Shown: positions 9,867 through 18,929, numbered from the stretch's first letter. The stretch: DNA of 64,000 nt from Selenomonas sp. F0473 (GCF_000315545.1 NZ_JH992902.1:1198470-1262469), one strand, 5' to 3'. A program made the numbers and translations. Notes: a model not told the origin generated them from the sequence alone.

Positions 9867-9895
9867 AGATTATCATGTCATAAATAAAATGTCAA
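9867..9895 (-). promoter_or_regulatory. Sigma-70 promoter of the left receptor operon
   Basis: Minus-strand -35 TTGACA at 9890-9895 and -10 TAATCT at 9867-9872 with a 17-base spacer, immediately upstream of the riboswitch aptamer. The surrounding DNA is markedly AT-rich compared with the flanking genes. Confidence 0.8.
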
Positions 9896-9944
9896 GAGGC
9901 AAAGTTTTCATGTTTTTCGGTTCTAATCGATGTGCCGTGAAATC

Positions 9945-11447
9945 TCATCCGTCGGGATACAGGCCGCTCTTAATGATGCGCAGCCCCTCCACAGTACGAA
10001 CGGCGGGCGTATACACGCAGGCGAACGGCAGCATATAGACGCGCCCGCCCCGCACCGCGCGCAGGAAGTTGAACCGCCGGCTGCGGAAGAACCGCTCCGC
10101 ATGCGCCTTGTCATACGCGCCGAAATACAGCACGAAGATAACGTCGGGATCGATTTGCAGCAAATCCTCCGCCCCGATCATTGCGCTCTTCACCGGCATC
10201 CGTCCGCCGAGGCGCACGACCATATCGCCCACAAGGTCGCCTTCGTCATAGTTGACAATCTCGTCCCCGTTCAGCTCGACGACCACGACCGTCTGCGGTA
10301 TCCGTGCAGCGGCATCGCCTTCATCGTATACGAGCATAGCGTTAATCTCTTTGATCAGCACGTCCGATTTTTCCTGCACATCAAAGACGCGCCCCATGTC
10401 GTCGATAAAGCCGCACTCCCCCTCGATCGTCGCGCGGCCCCGCACGCGGTTCGACGTGGAGACGATGTAGGTATCGACGCCGCGTTCGTTCCACCAGCGG
10501 GTGCTCCCATAGCGGTGCGGGGAGAATGTCGAGCGCCAGCCCAAAAAGAAGTCGGGCATATATGCGATCGCGTGCTCTCGGCTGAGCTCACGCCGCGCCG
10601 CATGACGAATTTTTTCAATCTCGTCTGGATACTGTTCCCGCAGCCGTTCATAGACCGCGCCGCCCGTATCGAGCGTCACGCCGACGATCCGATCGCCCTG
10701 TCCGAGGGCAAGCAGCGTCTCGAGCGTATTCGTCTGATGCACGAGAACACGTGTCGGCGGACGCTGCAGTGTGATCCGCGTCGGCCGCTTTGCCGAATCA
10801 TAGGTATCGATCACACGGGGATAACCTGCGGCGGTACCGGAGGGCGCCGCCTCCTGCGGCTCCAAATCAACAATCTCGCTGCTGCGGGACGCGAGCGCGG
10901 CCGACAGCCCCGCGATGACCTCAATCTTTTCTATGCCGTTGATATTGATGATTTGATTAATATCAACCGTCGCTTTCGTATTTCCCACGGAGTCCCATGT
11001 TGTCACATTTCCGGCGGCGTTATCCATACGGCGTCCGTCAACAAGCACAACGACGCGATCATCGCCGTTAATACTAACGACGCTGTGCGTATTTCCGTTT
11101 TGGAACTCGCCGCCGCGGTAGCCCGGCGTGCGGATGAGGACGTCCGGCACCTGCCGTAGGGCGTCGGTCAGCTGATCGTAATGCCGCCGGTCGAGCGTCT
11201 TGCGGTCGATGACGGTGACGTCGCCGCCCGTACGATAGTAGGACTGCTCGGTAATCTCGTTGCCGAAATAGTCGCGGGCCGCCTCGCCCTCGACCTCAAC
11301 GTCGCGGGTCACATAGGTCTGCGACGATTCCCTTGTATTTTCATCATCATCGGTTGTCTTTTCCGCATAGACGTCCGCGCTTCCCGCACATACGGACAGC
11401 GACAACAGCACGCCCAAAGTCAGACGCATCTTTTCTTTTCGATTCAC
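9945..11447 (-). CDS. Chimera: TonB receptor N-terminus/plug fused in frame to a periplasmic binding protein
   Basis: Predicted 500 residues from a GTG at 11447 (GGAG 7 bases upstream, same start context as the two neighbouring receptors). Residues 1 to about 178 are a receptor N-terminus: signal peptide, QTYVTRDVEVEG, FGNEITEQSYYRTGGDV, VLVDGRRMDN, ending in IEKIEVI. The next residue should be the K of KGPG; instead the reading continues AGLSAALASRSSEIVDLEP. That aligns with the hydrophobic N-terminus of the binding protein at 6040-7071 (AAASFLSSKNSEIVPLEL), followed by a complete binding-protein domain to the stop at 9945. The end of the plug and the whole barrel are missing. Simplest origin: a deletion in a duplicated receptor/binding-protein pair. 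The product would be exported by the receptor's signal peptide; whether it works is unknown. Confidence 0.85.
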   Translation of the reverse strand: MNRKEKMRLTLGVLLSLSVCAGSADVYAEKTTDDDENTRESSQTYVTRDVEVEGEAARDYFGNEITEQSYYRTGGDVTVIDRKTLDRRHYDQLTDALRQVPDVLIRTPGYRGGEFQNGNTHSVVSINGDDRVVVLVDGRRMDNAAGNVTTWDSVGNTKATVDINQIININGIEKIEVIAGLSAALASRSSEIVDLEPQEAAPSGTAAGYPRVIDTYDSAKRPTRITLQRPPTRVLVHQTNTLETLLALGQGDRIVGVTLDTGGAVYERLREQYPDEIEKIRHAARRELSREHAIAYMPDFFLGWRSTFSPHRYGSTRWWNERGVDTYIVSTSNRVRGRATIEGECGFIDDMGRVFDVQEKSDVLIKEINAMLVYDEGDAAARIPQTVVVVELNGDEIVNYDEGDLVGDMVVRLGGRMPVKSAMIGAEDLLQIDPDVIFVLYFGAYDKAHAERFFRSRRFNFLRAVRGGRVYMLPFACVYTPAVRTVEGLRIIKSGLYPDG

Positions 11448-11496
11448 TTGATTTCTCCTTTCAATGGTACGGCGCATATGGTCTGCCCCCCAACCG

Positions 11497-13860
11497 TTAG
11501 AATTTATACTTCACGCCGAATATGACGGCGCGTCCCGGCTGCGGCCATGCGTTTTTGCCCATATAACGCGTATAGAGCGTCTGATACGCTTGATTGGTCA
11601 GATTCGTCACGGACGCATAGACGGTCATATCGTCCGTCACAGCATAGTTCACGTTGAGGTCGAGAATGAGCGCGCGGGAACTCGTATACGCGGTCGTATT
11701 CGATCCCGTATACCACGTCGCCGCAAGAGAGGTGTAGAGTCTGCGGTTCTCATAAGCAAGGTCCGCAATATAGACGTTCGCGGGGCGCAGTTTATTGATG
11801 ACAGAGTTGATATTGCCTTCGTTTACGGTCAGCCCGCTCTTGAACTTCAGGCCGTTCTTCGCCGAATATTCATCGAACGCATGAGAGTAGTTTGCGTTCA
11901 GCGTCAGATGCTTGTTAAACTGATGCTGCACAGAGACATTGAACGACTTTTTCAATTCCCGCGCATTCACACCGACGGCATATTCTTGATAATCTTCATT
12001 CCAAACGGGATAGGAGACGACCGCGTTGCTCATGCGCGTATAGTCATAGTTGACCGCCGCCGTCGTCTTTGGCGACAGTTCGCGGCGCATGCCGAGCGTC
12101 CAAACGTCGCCCTTCTCATCCCGGAGGCGGCTGAATACGTTGTCATACGGATCCCAATGGTCTTCCACCTTGATGGGGCGGTACACATGGCTCCACCCGA
12201 AGTATGCGCTCGTCTTATCGTCAAAAGCATACTGCGTATTGAGCGAAGGCGTCAGCGCGTGCGCACTCCCAATATGAACGGAGGTATATTCATCCGTGTC
12301 CATATCCACATATGTGACGTCGGCCGCGCCATAGCGAACGTAGCGCAGGGACGGCGTGAGTTCCCACTTATCGGAGATAAAGATCTTATCCTGCACATAG
12401 CCGCTCAGTGTGGGGCGCTCATGGCGCACCATCTGTACTCCGTAGATATCGGGATCCTCCGGATTAAACCAGTGATCCGCCTTCGCCCGGTCGTACGTCC
12501 ATGTTGTCAGCACATTGTGCTTGCCGTACGCTTTGCCGAGCTGGAGCTGGACGCCCCTGTTCTGCAGCTGATGGAACCATTTTTTATAATCGCGTCCTCT
12601 GTAATTGTCCTTCAGCCATTCATACCATTCGGGCGTTCCGGGGAACGGGGTCCCTGTTCCGGGAATATAATTGCCGTGCGCGTCTTTTTGATACCTTTTC
12701 CATTTGCCGCCCTACGATCCCCAATAGCGTTCATGCTGATCGTAGACGCGTACGAAGCTCTCCATTCCGTTCTCACGGCTGAACGTATAGGATAGGTCGA
12801 AATTATTCTTGTTGTAGGCGTTATACGCGCCCGCCGCCGCACGGACAATCGGCCACCGATTTCTAAAACCGGGCGTTGCAAGCGTCCCGCCGCCCTCCGT
12901 GATGCTGCACGGCCAATCCTGCGGGTTCAAATAGCGATAGTCGGGCGCAACCACGGGATAGGCCGCATCGCTCTGCATATGGTTGTAGTTAAAACGCAGA
13001 TTATGAATTTTATCGAAATCATAGTCGAGGCGAATGTTCGCCGAATCGTCCCGATAGCGCGTGAACGGGTAGGTTTGATCTTTGCCCGTGAGGCCGTCAT
13101 GAAATTTACTGTCGCCGCTCATCTCGCGCGTCACGGACGTAAAATATTTCAGCTTATTGTCGCCGCTCGTGCCCGAGTAACTCAATCGGTAGTTGTGTTT
13201 CCCCCACGATCCCGTCGATATATCGAGCTCTCCGACAGGCTTCTTCGCGCCTTTGCGCGTGATGATGTTGATGACGCCGCCCGTCGCGTCCGAGCCGTAA
13301 AAGGACGCGCCCGGTCCCTTCATGACCTCGATCTTCTCGATGCTGTTCATATTGATCGTATGATTGATGTCAACGGAGACTTTGGTGGACGATGTCGAGC
13401 TCTGCGATATAGGGTTGAACGCGCCGTTGTCCATGCGCCGCCCGTCTACAAGTATAATGACGCGGTCGTCTCCGTTGATGCCGACGACGTTGTGCCCGTT
13501 GCTCTGTTCATTGTATTCCCCGTTATGGAATCCGGGGGACCGCACGAGCACGCCCGGCACCTGCCGCAGGGCGTCGGTCAGCTGGTCGTAATGCCGGCGG
13601 TCAAGCGTCTTGCGGTCGATGACGGTGACGTCGCCGCCCGTGCGATAGTAGGACTGCTCCGTGATTTCGTTGCCGAAATAGTCGCGCGTCGCCTCGCCCT
13701 CAACCTCAATATCCTTCGTCACATAGGTCTGCGACGCAGACCCATCTTTAGCCGAATCCGCGTCAGCTGTCTTTTCCGCATAAACGTCCGCCCCTCCCGC
13801 ATATATGGACAGCGACAACAGCACGCCCAACGTCAGGCGCATTTTCCCCTTTCGATTCAC
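11497..13860 (-). pseudogene. TonB-dependent receptor interrupted by one in-frame amber codon
   Basis: One continuous reading frame of 788 codons from GTG 13860 (GGAG 7 bases upstream) to TAA at 11497, broken only by TAG at 12712-12714. Before the stop the reading ends QHERYWGS; after it, it resumes GGKWKRYQKD and continues with EWYEWL and a normal barrel ending GVKYKF. The intact paralogue at 7164-9470 reads NERYWGSFGGRTQKD at the same place, so the TAG replaces one residue and nothing else is lost. N-terminal features match the subfamily: FGNEITEQSYYRTGGDV, VLVDGRRMDN-type and KGPGASFYGSDA blocks. Either a recent nonsense mutation, a sequencing error or a read-through codon; the ATG at 12513 has no obvious ribosome site for reinitiation. 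First gene after the riboswitch at 14090-14240. Confidence 0.85.
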
Positions 13861-13994
13861 TTGATTTCTCCTTTCAGCCATACCGCGCATAGCTCATGCG
13901 CCATAGATACGAGACGCCGCATCGCCGGACACGCGGCGCGTCACGCGCCGTTCCCGCCCGGCCCTACCGTTTTGTAAGAAACACGCGATAGGCG

Positions 13995-14031
13995 CAAAAT
14001 AAAAGCCTTCTTGCTCGCATGGCAAAAAGGC
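13995..14031 (-). terminator. Riboswitch expression-platform terminator
   Basis: Minus-strand GCCTTTTTGC, short loop, GCAAGAAGGC then TTTTATTTT. It is nearly identical to the terminator at 9584-9622 and has the same position relative to its aptamer. Confidence 0.75.
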
Positions 14032-14089
14032 GCAGACAAATCCTATCTCATCGCGCCTCCCTGTCGGTCGCAGGTATTCTCGGCGTTCT

Positions 14090-14240
14090 TAATCAGGCAG
14101 GTCTTCCGGCTCTGCTTCATCGCTTGCCTCGTCTTCCCGGTTTCCCAGTGACATCGTGAGGCCGGCTCAGCATTACGGCTGCGGGACAGCGCAGGCATCT
14201 CACCTGCTTCCCTATTGAGCGCGCTGCGCACCTGATCGGC
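14090..14240 (-). promoter_or_regulatory. Cobalamin (B12) riboswitch aptamer
   Basis: Minus-strand copy with GATCAGGTGC, the core CTGTCCCGCAGCCGTAATGC, B12 box TGTCACTGGG and the closing AGCCGGAAGACCTGCC. It is strongly similar to the riboswitch at 9685-9830, which points to duplication of the whole control region. It precedes the interrupted receptor and the chimera. Confidence 0.92.
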
Positions 14241-14279
14241 AGCTATTCAGCTTTGTAGAATATTAAAAATAACACATGC

Positions 14280-14308
14280 AGATTATCATAGTATAAATAG
14301 GATATCAA
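14280..14308 (-). promoter_or_regulatory. Sigma-70 promoter of the second receptor unit
   Basis: Minus-strand -35 TTGATA at 14303-14308 and -10 TAATCT at 14280-14285, 17-base spacer. The sequence around it closely resembles the promoter at 9867-9895. Confidence 0.75.
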
Positions 14309-14402
14309 GCGGACTCCTAACAAAAAGAGAAAAAACAATTACCGTTATTTTCTCATCGCACTGCTTCCCGGTCAATCCGCACTCTTAGAATATGTCCGTA
14401 CG

Positions 14403-14447
14403 AAGAAAAAGCTGCGCCCCTGTCTTTCAACAAGGCACAGCCTGTTT
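14403..14447 (-). terminator. Intrinsic terminator of the DASS transporter gene
   Basis: On the minus strand GCTGTGCC and GGCGCAGC pair across a short loop, followed by TTTTTCTT, directly after the stop at 14462. The stretch between it and the promoter at 14308 shows no gene. Confidence 0.7.
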
Positions 14448-14461
14448 TCATAGGCATTGAA

Positions 14462-15871
14462 CTACCACAAGCCGATCATCTTCCACCACGCCGCGCCGAT
14501 CGTGAGGTAGACGAGCGTCGTGCATGTTGTCGCGACGAAGCCGTTGCGCCACCATTCTCCCTGCGAAACATAGCCTCCGCCGAAATAGATCGGAGCGCAG
14601 CCGTTGCCGTAGTGGGTGAGAGAAATGGGAACATCCGCGAAAATACCGAAGACGATTGCCGTCATAAGGGGCGGCGCCCCAACGGTCGCACACACGGCAA
14701 TGAACGCGGCATAGAGGGCGCTGATGCGCGCCGTCACACTGGCAAAGCAGTAGTGCACGTAGGTGTAAAAGAGCAGCAATATGAGTGCCGAGCCGATCCA
14801 GCCCAGTCCGATGGAGGAAATCGCGGCGCCCGCGCCCTCCGCCATCCACTTAATAATGCCCGATTTTGCGAGCGCAGAGGCGAGCGTCATCAGCGAGCCC
14901 ATCCAAAACATCGCGTCCCACGCGCCTTTTTCCGTGATGACATCCTGCCAGTTGATAACATTGAGGATAATCATGACACAGACCGCCCCCATTGCCACGG
15001 GTGTCGCGCCGATGCCCGTAAATCCCGACGTCGCCCAAAGCAGGAGCGAGACGATGAAGATGACGGAGAGGTATTTCTCGCCGCTCGACATGGGGCCCAT
15101 CGCCGCGAGCTCCTTCTCCGCCAAGCCGCGCGCGTTCGGGATGCTGACAAGCTCCGGTTTTGCGAGTTTCATCATGAGGAGCGGAACGAGCAGCAGGCTG
15201 ACGAGTCCGGGCACGATTGCGGCGCTTGCCCACCCCATCCATGTAATTTCAACGTCCAGCGCCTTCGCCGCAAGGGCGACGCAGAGCGGGTTGCCCGCCA
15301 TGGATGTGACAAACATGGTACAGGTCACGGCGTCGCAGTGGTAGCCGACCTGCATGAGATAGGCGCCGATCCGCCGCGATGTCTCGCCCGGTTCAGACCC
15401 GAGCGCCCCCGCGAGCGAGCGGACAATGGGGTACATGATGCCGCCGCCGCGCGCCGTAGCCGAGGGCGTCGCCGGCGCAATGACCAGCTCGCTGAGGGCA
15501 ATCGCATAGCCGAGCGACAGCGCGCTCTTTCCGATCACGCGAATAATGCCGAACGCGATCCGTTTTCCCAGGCCGCTTTTGATGAATCCGCGCGAATAGA
15601 GAAAGGCGCAGACGATCAGCCAAATGGTGCTGTTGCCGTAGCCGCTGAGCGCATCGCTCACCTTCAGCAGGCCGGCGCACGTCGTAAACGTCACGGCGAT
15701 AAAGGCGACCGCACCGATCGGCAGCGGCTGCAGGATAAAGCCGAGCACTGTTGCGACGAACACCGCCATAAGATGCCACGACTCCTGCGTCACTTCTGCG
15801 GGAACGGGAGAAAACCACAGCCCCGCAAAGATGACAAGCGTAACGAGTGCATTACGTTGCTTTTTGCTCAT
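14462..15871 (-). CDS. DASS-family anion:sodium symporter/antiporter (TtdT/CitT-like)
   Basis: Predicted 469-residue inner-membrane carrier with about 12 hydrophobic segments. The ATG at 15871 is chosen because AGG of GAGGTGA lies 8 bases before it; the ATG at 15880 is almost on top of the site. Family blocks: GYGNSTIWLIVCAF in the first half, APATPSATARGGGI mid-protein, and a second-half segment with LTHYGNGCAPIYF near the C-terminus, as in plant-type and bacterial dicarboxylate/tartrate translocators. It is a different branch from the two shorter DASS permeases at 29663 and 60630. Monocistronic, with a terminator after it. Substrate is probably a di- or tricarboxylate such as malate, citrate or tartrate. 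Confidence 0.85.
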   Translation of the reverse strand: MSKKQRNALVTLVIFAGLWFSPVPAEVTQESWHLMAVFVATVLGFILQPLPIGAVAFIAVTFTTCAGLLKVSDALSGYGNSTIWLIVCAFLYSRGFIKSGLGKRIAFGIIRVIGKSALSLGYAIALSELVIAPATPSATARGGGIMYPIVRSLAGALGSEPGETSRRIGAYLMQVGYHCDAVTCTMFVTSMAGNPLCVALAAKALDVEITWMGWASAAIVPGLVSLLLVPLLMMKLAKPELVSIPNARGLAEKELAAMGPMSSGEKYLSVIFIVSLLLWATSGFTGIGATPVAMGAVCVMIILNVINWQDVITEKGAWDAMFWMGSLMTLASALAKSGIIKWMAEGAGAAISSIGLGWIGSALILLLFYTYVHYCFASVTARISALYAAFIAVCATVGAPPLMTAIVFGIFADVPISLTHYGNGCAPIYFGGGYVSQGEWWRNGFVATTCTTLVYLTIGAAWWKMIGLW

Positions 15872-16254
15872 GTCATTCACCTCGCCTCAGAGTAATCCGA
15901 TTGGGAGGCTTCTCCTCCCGATTGCAGAGAAGTTAGGGACATCCCATGTTTTATCAATACTATATTATTTCGTCCTTAACCGATATTTTCCTTCTCTTCA
16001 TTTATGTTTTCATAATAAATATTTATCATAAAAATTATACTGCTCCCGTATCGGCATGTTAATAAATCAAATTCCGTTCGCACCGCATATTCTTCCGGTT
16101 CTTGAAGGCGCCGTCATTTCTCCGTCATGCCGTTCCGCAGCAAGTTCCCCTTGACACTGAACTCCGCTCCAATGATATAATGCAGGAAGTGTGAACAGGG
16201 GAACGAAAGCGCGGCTTCGGCCGCGCCGTTCGCAGGAGCAAAGGGGGAGTTTCT
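15872..16254. other. Intergenic region between divergent DASS and DXS-like genes
   Basis: About 380 bases, very AT-rich from 15945 to 16080, with no credible reading frame. It carries the DXS-like promoter at 16151-16181 and probably the divergent DASS promoter within the AT-rich part, which I cannot assign precisely. Confidence 0.6.
16151..16181 (+). promoter_or_regulatory. Promoter of the DXS-like gene
   Basis: TTGACA at 16151-16156 and TATAAT at 16176-16181. The spacer is 19 bases, slightly long; an overlapping -10 at 16174-16179 would give 17. Confidence 0.6.
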
Positions 16255-18018
16255 TTGTATTTGGAAAAAATCACGTCACCCACGGATATCAAGTGCTTTG
16301 ACGCCGCACAGCGCAGAGCGCTGGCACAGGAGATGCGCGACGCGATGCTGAAGCGCGCGAGCATCCACGGCGGGCATTTCGGCCCGGACTTCGGCGCGGT
16401 CGAGGCGATCATCGCACTCCACACGGTCTTTGACTCGCCGCGGGACAAGATCGTCTACGACGTCTCGCATCAGTCCTATCCGCATAAGATGCTGACGGGG
16501 CGCGCCCCGGCCTACATCGACGAGGCGCACTACGACGATGTCTCGGGCTATACGAATCCCGAGGAGAGTCCGCACGACTTCTTTAACGTGGGGCACACGT
16601 CGACATCGATCAGTCTCGCAACGGGGCTTGCCAAGGCGCGCGATCTCGCGGGGCGGAAGGAAAACATCATCGCGTTCATCGGCGACGGCTCGATGTCGGG
16701 CGGCGAAGCGCTCGAGGGGCTCAACACGGCGGGCGCCATGAACGCGAACCTCATCGTCGTGTTCAACGACAACGACCAGTCCATCGCGGAGAACCACGGC
16801 GGCATGTACCGCGCGTTCAAGGAACTGCGCGAGTCGAACGGGGCTTCCCCGAACAACCTTTTCCGCGCGATGGGGCTCGCGTACCGCTATGTCGCGGACG
16901 GCAACGACACCGAGGCGCTGATTGCCGCGTTCTCCGCGGTGAAGGACACGGAGACGCCCGTCGTCGTCCATATCCGCACGCAAAAGGGCAAGGGCTACAA
17001 GTTCGCGGAGGAGAACCGCGAGGCGTGGCACTACTGCGGTCCTTTCGACATCGAGACGGGCAAGGCAAAACACGCGGCCAGCGATCCTTACGCAAAGGCG
17101 AGCGTCGATTTCGTTCTCGAGACGGCAAAGGCCAATCCGAATTTCGTCTTTATCGCGGCGGGCACGATGGGCGGCATCGGACTTTCCCCGTCGAAACGCG
17201 CCGCGCTCGGCAATCAGTATGTCGATGTGGGCATCGCCGAGGAGCAGGCGGTCGCGATGGCGTCGGGCATTGCCAAGGCGGGCGGCCGGCCGATCTTCGG
17301 TACCTACAGCACGTTCTTCCAGCGCGTCTACGATCAGATGGCGCAGGACGTCGCGGTGAACGACAATCCCGCCGTCTTCCTCTCGGTCGGCGCGTCCATG
17401 TACTACATGAACGACGTGACGCATCTCGGGTTCTTCGATATCCCGATCTTCTCGAACATCCCGAACCTCGTCTTCCTCGCACCCGCGAGCCTCGCGGAGT
17501 ACAAGGCGACGCTCGCGTGGTCGGTCGCGCAGACGGCGCATCCCGTGATGATCCGCATGCCGGTCGGCGGCTACGAGGAGAGCCCCTACGAGGTGCGCAC
17601 GGACTACAACGAACTGAACAAGTATCAAGTGGTCACAGAGGGCGCGGACGTCGCCGTCATCGGCGTCGGGAACTTCGCGGCGCTCGCGAGCGAGGCTGCG
17701 GCAGAGCTCGAAAAGGAAGGCATCCGGGCGACGATCGTAAATCCGATCTACCTCTCGGGGCTTGATACCGCTCTCCTCGATTCGCTCAAAGAGAAGCACC
17801 GCCTCGTCCTCACGCTCGAGGACGGTATCCTCGACGGCGGTTTCGGGCAGAAGATCGCCTCGTACTACGGCACCGACGTGGGTCTCCGCGTGCGCAACTA
17901 CGGCCTCAGCAAGGAGTTCCACGACCGGTACGACGCGGCGAAGCTTGCGCGCGCGCATCATCTCACCGCCGCGCAGATCGCGGCGGATGCGCTGGCGGCG
18001 ATTCGGCATCCCCGATAA
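16255..18018 (+). CDS. 1-deoxy-D-xylulose-5-phosphate synthase-like transketolase-family enzyme
   Basis: Predicted 587 residues from a TTG at 16255, with GGGGGAG 5 bases before it. It is a thiamine-diphosphate enzyme: YDVSHQSYPHKMLTGR near residues 68-83 matches the DXS N-terminal block, and GDGSMSGGEALEGLN starting at 143 with NDND near 171 form the ThDP/Mg site. DVGIAEEQAVAMASG and STFFQRVYDQMAQDVA match the pyrimidine-domain blocks. It is some 30 residues shorter than usual DXS, and the usual DRAG..G.DG.TH block reads MYYMNDVTHLGFFDI, so it may be a second, divergent synthase rather than the housekeeping dxs. The reaction in a true DXS joins pyruvate and glyceraldehyde-3-phosphate for isoprenoid, thiamine and pyridoxal synthesis. 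Monocistronic. Confidence 0.75.
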   Translation: MYLEKITSPTDIKCFDAAQRRALAQEMRDAMLKRASIHGGHFGPDFGAVEAIIALHTVFDSPRDKIVYDVSHQSYPHKMLTGRAPAYIDEAHYDDVSGYTNPEESPHDFFNVGHTSTSISLATGLAKARDLAGRKENIIAFIGDGSMSGGEALEGLNTAGAMNANLIVVFNDNDQSIAENHGGMYRAFKELRESNGASPNNLFRAMGLAYRYVADGNDTEALIAAFSAVKDTETPVVVHIRTQKGKGYKFAEENREAWHYCGPFDIETGKAKHAASDPYAKASVDFVLETAKANPNFVFIAAGTMGGIGLSPSKRAALGNQYVDVGIAEEQAVAMASGIAKAGGRPIFGTYSTFFQRVYDQMAQDVAVNDNPAVFLSVGASMYYMNDVTHLGFFDIPIFSNIPNLVFLAPASLAEYKATLAWSVAQTAHPVMIRMPVGGYEESPYEVRTDYNELNKYQVVTEGADVAVIGVGNFAALASEAAAELEKEGIRATIVNPIYLSGLDTALLDSLKEKHRLVLTLEDGILDGGFGQKIASYYGTDVGLRVRNYGLSKEFHDRYDAAKLARAHHLTAAQIAADALAAIRHPR

Positions 18019-18034
18019 AGCGCAGAAATGTCAA

Positions 18035-18076
18035 CCGCACAAAAAAAGAGCCGGCATCGGCTCTTTTTTTTGTGTG
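18035..18076 (+). terminator. Intrinsic terminator, probably bidirectional
   Basis: AAAAAAAGAGCCG, short loop, CGGCTCTTTTTTTT between the convergent DXS-like and YcxB-like genes. U-runs on both strands allow termination in both directions. Confidence 0.85.
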
Positions 18077-18099
18077 CAGCGCTCGTCGCCATCCCCTAT

Positions 18100-18642
18100 T
18101 TACGGCTCGTACGGAATGCCTTTCCCCTTCATAAAGTCGATAAAGTTTCCCTGCTCCTCTCCGGAGGGGAACACCCGCATAGGGATGATCAGCACAGAGG
18201 CGGGGCCCATCATGAGATAAAAAGCCGTCGCCGAACGCTCGAGAGCGATAAACTGTTTATAGCGCGCCGTCATATCGTAGTACGAGGCGTGTTCCGTGAG
18301 ATGTTCCTCGCCGCATTCGACGATCCGCGCGCCGACGCTGTTATTGCGCCCGGCAGTCAGAAACATGGCCCGCGCGTTGCGGCGCAGAGAGGCGTCCGTC
18401 AGCTTCACAGTCACCCAATAAAGCGCCAACGCAAGCAGCAGCATTGCGCCGGCCAGCATCGCCCCCTGCCTGACGTCCATGCCGCGCACCATCGTCAGGA
18501 TCAGCAAAAAGGCGACGATGGGAACAAGCGCGGACAAAATCCGCAGGCGCTTCCGCTGCTTTTTAAAGAACGGAGCCCTGCGCGCATAGAAAAGCGTAAA
18601 ATCGATGCGGTCCTGCGGCGTTAGGTCAAACGTAAATTTCAT
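18100..18642 (-). CDS. YcxB-like small membrane protein
   Basis: Predicted 180 residues from ATG 18642, with GGAGG 7 bases upstream. Two hydrophobic helices near residues 37-52 and 61-80 are followed by a soluble C-terminal domain ending in LIIPMRVFPSGEEQGNFIDFM. That pattern is typical of the YcxB-like family found widely in Firmicutes. The family has no assigned biochemical function. It shares a terminator region with the convergent DXS-like gene and stands alone on its strand. Confidence 0.65.
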   Translation of the reverse strand: MKFTFDLTPQDRIDFTLFYARRAPFFKKQRKRLRILSALVPIVAFLLILTMVRGMDVRQGAMLAGAMLLLALALYWVTVKLTDASLRRNARAMFLTAGRNNSVGARIVECGEEHLTEHASYYDMTARYKQFIALERSATAFYLMMGPASVLIIPMRVFPSGEEQGNFIDFMKGKGIPYEP

Positions 18643-18766
18643 CAATGTACCTCCCGTCTTCGTTCAAATACAGATGAAGTCTTCTCGAATTATATTCATA
18701 ATATCGTCTATCATCCGCGCAATCAAGGGCGGTTTCCTTAGAACGGCACGCCGCGGAAAAAAGGGC

Positions 18767-18795
18767 TTGCTTTTTCCGCGACGCCGCGTTATAAT
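18767..18795 (+). promoter_or_regulatory. Promoter of tRNA-Ala
   Basis: TTGCTT at 18767-18772 and TATAAT at 18790-18795 with a 17-base spacer, 16 bases before the mature tRNA. Confidence 0.7.
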
Positions 18796-18811
18796 ATGCC
18801 TCGTCAGTCAC

Positions 18812-18887
18812 GGGGACGTAGCTCAGCTGGGAGAGCACCAGGTTCGCAATCTGGGGGTCGAGAGTTCAATCCTCTTCGTCTCCACCA
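18812..18887 (+). tRNA. tRNA-Ala (anticodon CGC)
   Basis: 76 bases fold as a standard cloverleaf. Acceptor strands are GGGGACG and CGTCTCC, D-arm GCTC/GAGC, anticodon stem CCAGG/TCTGG with loop TTCGCAA, T-arm GAGAG/CTCTT with loop TTCAATC, then discriminator A and an encoded CCA. The loop gives anticodon CGC, reading GCG. The G3-U70 wobble pair, the alanine identity element, is present. Confidence 0.93.
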
Positions 18888-18900
18888 TCGACGCAGTATA

Positions 18901-18929
18901 CGGAGCAGCCGATCGGCCGCTCCGTTTTT
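18901..18929 (+). terminator. Terminator after tRNA-Ala
   Basis: CGGAGC, CCGATCGG-containing loop, GCTCCG, TTTTT just downstream of the tRNA. Confidence 0.8.

Noticed and set aside
12513-12513. ATG at 12513 as the start of a separate 338-residue protein
   Set aside because: No ribosome site, and the frame is continuous with the receptor upstream of the amber codon, so it is the remainder of one gene.
18626-18838. A 70-codon minus-strand frame upstream of the YcxB-like gene
   Set aside because: It runs across the tRNA-Ala gene and its promoter on the other strand and has no ribosome site.
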